In this document: one piece after another, positions 26,770-28,577 of the stretch
How positions within the stretch are numbered: position 1 is the first letter of the stretch
Layout of the letters: each line of letters begins with the position of its first letter
From: Cymbomonas tetramitiformis
Taxonomy: Eukaryota; Chlorophyta; Pyramimonadophyceae; Pyramimonadales; Pyramimonadaceae
Direction: 5' to 3'
Length of the DNA: 28,577 nucleotides
Assembly (NCBI GenBank): GCA_001247695.2
Contig: LGRX02034611.1
Coordinates: 1-28,577, forward strand
Translations under genes and position numbers: made by a program
The notes under the pieces: generated by a model
Databases searched by the model: none
Told to the model about the DNA's origin: nothing
The model's input: the letters and a program-made list of their open reading frames with translations, nothing else

Positions 26770-28326
26770 ATGGCAGCGGGGGGGGAGGAGCTGCGAGATA
26801 CAGTGCTGGATGCCAGGAATAGGTCTTTTGTGTTTGCGCGAGACGTCCACGAGGCGCAGCACAGTGCACCACAGGCGGCGGTGCGGCTCGGTGCGTCCGC
26901 GGCGGCGCTGCATAGTGCGCCACCAGCGGCGGCGCGGCACTTCGCGCTTCCAGCGGCGGCGCGTCACAGTGCGCCACCAGCGGCGGCGCGGCACTACTAT
27001 GGCCAAGGCCAAGCACTGGTAGTCAGCTCGCGATCTCCAACAACACAGTGGGGAGCAGAGCCGGAGGCGGCACGCGGCTTGCGGCATCCCACGCATGGCT
27101 CACGACAGCGGGTATGGCTAGCGCGCGGTGCAGAGCTTGCGGCGAGTGGGTCGTTAAGACAAGCCCCACCAGCTACTGCCGCGGGGCCGGCGGCGGATAG
27201 CTCGCGACACCGACAACGAGAGCAGTTGTCACATAACGCACAGTTAGCAGCACGCATCCCACGCGTGGCCATGCCCCTCGCGCTCAGCACGCGGTGCCCA
27301 GCGCTCCGCGTGGATTTGCAAGCCTCGACGCTCTGCAAAGACGCGCAGGCACCCAAGGCCGACCACGACATAGCATGGACCTATCAGGACCTCCTGTATG
27401 CAGACGGTAGTTGGTGCCCCCCAGAGCCGCAGAAGCACGATGCCCAGCGACCGGCGCATGACGCACTGCTGCTTGCCCCACCAATGCATGGTGTGGAGCG
27501 GGCAGCGTGGGGCATGACTTGGACTTACGAGGACCTCCTCTATGCGGGTGGTAGTTGGTGCCCCCCGGAGCCACCAAAGCGCGATGGGCAGCGACTGGTG
27601 CGTAGGGCGTCACTGCCAGTCCCACCAGCGCAGGGATCGGAACAGGCGGCACTCGACGAGCCGCAACTGGCGTGTAGCGTACAGCTTCCAGCGTCATCAA
27701 GTGCAGAGCGGAGCATGACTAAGACGCCGTCCAGAGAATGTGCGCGGCTGCCACCCACCAGAGAGCACGCGCGAATGCCACACACCGGCACAGCGAAGGC
27801 GCCGCCCACAGAGTGCGCGCGGCTGCCACACAGTGGTGCCACCGACGTACAGCTTGGGCAGCGCGCGCGACAGACACCCGAGACTCAGCCACTGGAGCGC
27901 ATACGGCCACCTAGTGGCGTCGCTGGGGAGCGGGAAGCGCACCCTTCTCGGCGGCGCGCCAAGAAGCGGAGGCATATGCAGCGATCGCGGGAGGCGAGTA
28001 GGAAGCGTGGTGCCCGGGGCATGCGAGGCTCAGCACCTACGAGGCGAGGTAATCGTGGGGGTTCACGTAGCATCCGAGGCGGGAGATCAGGAGGTCGCAT
28101 CGTGGTGTTCAAGCCCTACGAGGAGGCATGCGAGGCATATCGAGTGGGCATCACGAGTGCCCACGCCCTTCCCTTGGATCCGAAAGAAAGCGTCCAGGCG
28201 TGGACCGCTTTTCTTTGGGGGGGGGAAGAGGGCGCGCCGCGGGTGGCACACGATGCCCACCGCGAGCGCGCCGCGCGCACCGCCACGAGGCAGCCGGATA
28301 GATGGCCGCTGTCTCGGGCCGCGTGA
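26770..28326 (+). CDS. Arg-rich repetitive protein of right element
   Basis: The start is ATG 26770 (context GGCATGG, MAAGGEELRDTVLDARNRS); the frame is open from 26701. It gives 518 residues. The N-terminus has HSAPPAAAR-type repeats. The middle has two copies of a W-T-Y-x-D-L-L-Y-A-x-G-S-W-C-P-P-E-P block (about 27379 and 27520). Then come E-C-A-R-L-P-P repeats and a basic stretch (PTRRGNRGGSRSIRGGRSGG, 28039-28098) like an RGG nucleic-acid-binding region. The tail Y-E-E-A-C-E-A-Y aligns with the end of the left ORF, which has a stop at that point, while this one reads on to TGA at 28324. It follows LTR, PBS and leader, so it may be the Gag-like product of the element. Function unproven. 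Confidence 0.5.
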   Translation: MAAGGEELRDTVLDARNRSFVFARDVHEAQHSAPQAAVRLGASAAALHSAPPAAARHFALPAAARHSAPPAAARHYYGQGQALVVSSRSPTTQWGAEPEAARGLRHPTHGSRQRVWLARGAELAASGSLRQAPPATAAGPAADSSRHRQREQLSHNAQLAARIPRVAMPLALSTRCPALRVDLQASTLCKDAQAPKADHDIAWTYQDLLYADGSWCPPEPQKHDAQRPAHDALLLAPPMHGVERAAWGMTWTYEDLLYAGGSWCPPEPPKRDGQRLVRRASLPVPPAQGSEQAALDEPQLACSVQLPASSSAERSMTKTPSRECARLPPTREHARMPHTGTAKAPPTECARLPHSGATDVQLGQRARQTPETQPLERIRPPSGVAGEREAHPSRRRAKKRRHMQRSREASRKRGARGMRGSAPTRRGNRGGSRSIRGGRSGGRIVVFKPYEEACEAYRVGITSAHALPLDPKESVQAWTAFLWGGEEGAPRVAHDAHRERAARTATRQPDRWPLSRAA

Positions 28327-28577
28327 CGCGTAGCTGCCCCCCCAGGCACGCCATACTCATGGTGCCTAGGGGTGGCGCGCAGCGTGTGCACGGCGACCGG
28401 GCGCCATCGAGGCTCTTCGGAGAGGAGATGAGTGGGCCTGGGAGCGTCACACCGCACACGCGTGCCCCGGCGACGAGCGCGGAGCGCAGCACCCCCGTGA
28501 GGGTCGCTGCTGAGGCCTGTGTGGCCGACGCTCCGGGCGAGATGGCGCCCAACGATGGGACGCTTCGCCACACGCAG
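28145..28577 (+). repeat. GC-rich 3' segment, inverted counterpart of 1-425
   Basis: It includes the words CTTTTCTTTGGGGG, CATGGTGCCTAGGGG and GCGCAGCGTGTGCAC, also found on the minus strand of 1-425. In the right copy the coding frame extends into its first 180 bases. Confidence 0.7.

Larger units (their letters stand above)
24819..28577 (+). mobile_element. Right LTR-element copy (3' part cut by window edge)
   Basis: LTR, primer-binding site, leader, Arg-rich ORF and conserved 3' segment lie in this order, mirroring 5240-1. No pol is visible and the 3' LTR would lie outside the window. Confidence 0.55.

Noticed and set aside
1..28577. Whole window as one giant transposon with terminal inverted repeats
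   Set aside because: The inverted ends are explained by two LTR elements in opposite orientation, each with its own LTR/PBS. A contig ending in a high-copy repeat on both sides is also a common assembly outcome.

Overview
The window is eukaryotic nuclear DNA. It has short introns with GT..AG borders, LTR retroelements, a primer-binding site resembling the initiator-Met tRNA complement, tandem satellites, and GC-rich blocks alternating with AT-rich ones. There is no operon-like packing and there are no Shine-Dalgarno sites. Telomere-like CCCTAAA/TTTAGGG words occur inside repeats, which would fit an alga or plant-lineage genome, but I cannot name the species. No rRNA, tRNA or CRISPR was found.

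Layout. The two ends (about 1-5240 on the minus strand, about 24819-28577 on the plus strand) are two copies of one LTR-element family in opposite orientation. Each has an LTR that starts TGTTGA and ends CTCCTACA, then AAA, then a TGGTA primer-binding start. A T/G-rich leader follows, then a very GC-rich ORF for an Arg-rich repetitive protein, then a conserved GC-rich 3' segment. Neither copy shows pol, and both run off the window. Next to the left element are a decayed minus-strand repeat gene (5326-6087), an 11-12 bp minisatellite and several hairpins. A possible small minus-strand gene follows (6942-7325).

The best cellular gene is on the plus strand from 7885. It encodes a low-complexity N-terminus with repeated R-M-S motifs, one membrane segment and three amphipathic repeats. 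I infer that it continues through two small 3' exons to 10733. About 1.6 kb of featureless AT-rich DNA follows. A truncated Ty3/gypsy integrase fragment comes next (about 12855-13165), then a region with a 24-bp palindrome present three times. After that lies a frameshifted, GC-rich Gag-only element (gag 14444-16781) bracketed by 71-bp direct repeats.

From 17464 to 19160 there are two tandem decayed copies of a phage-Dam-like N6-adenine methyltransferase domain, a domain known from DIRS-type retroelements. From 19170 to 24720 the DNA is a repeat mosaic. Tandem 350-370 bp units stand in inverted orientation at its two sides. Between them lie a 1.57-kb TTAA-flanked terminal-inverted-repeat element full of stem-loops, a 239-bp duplication, a cryptic multi-exon minus-strand gene, and ten copies of a 103-bp satellite.

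Overall this is a nested transposon graveyard around one convincing host-type gene. Exon models and element boundaries are inferences from reading the sequence. No database search was possible.
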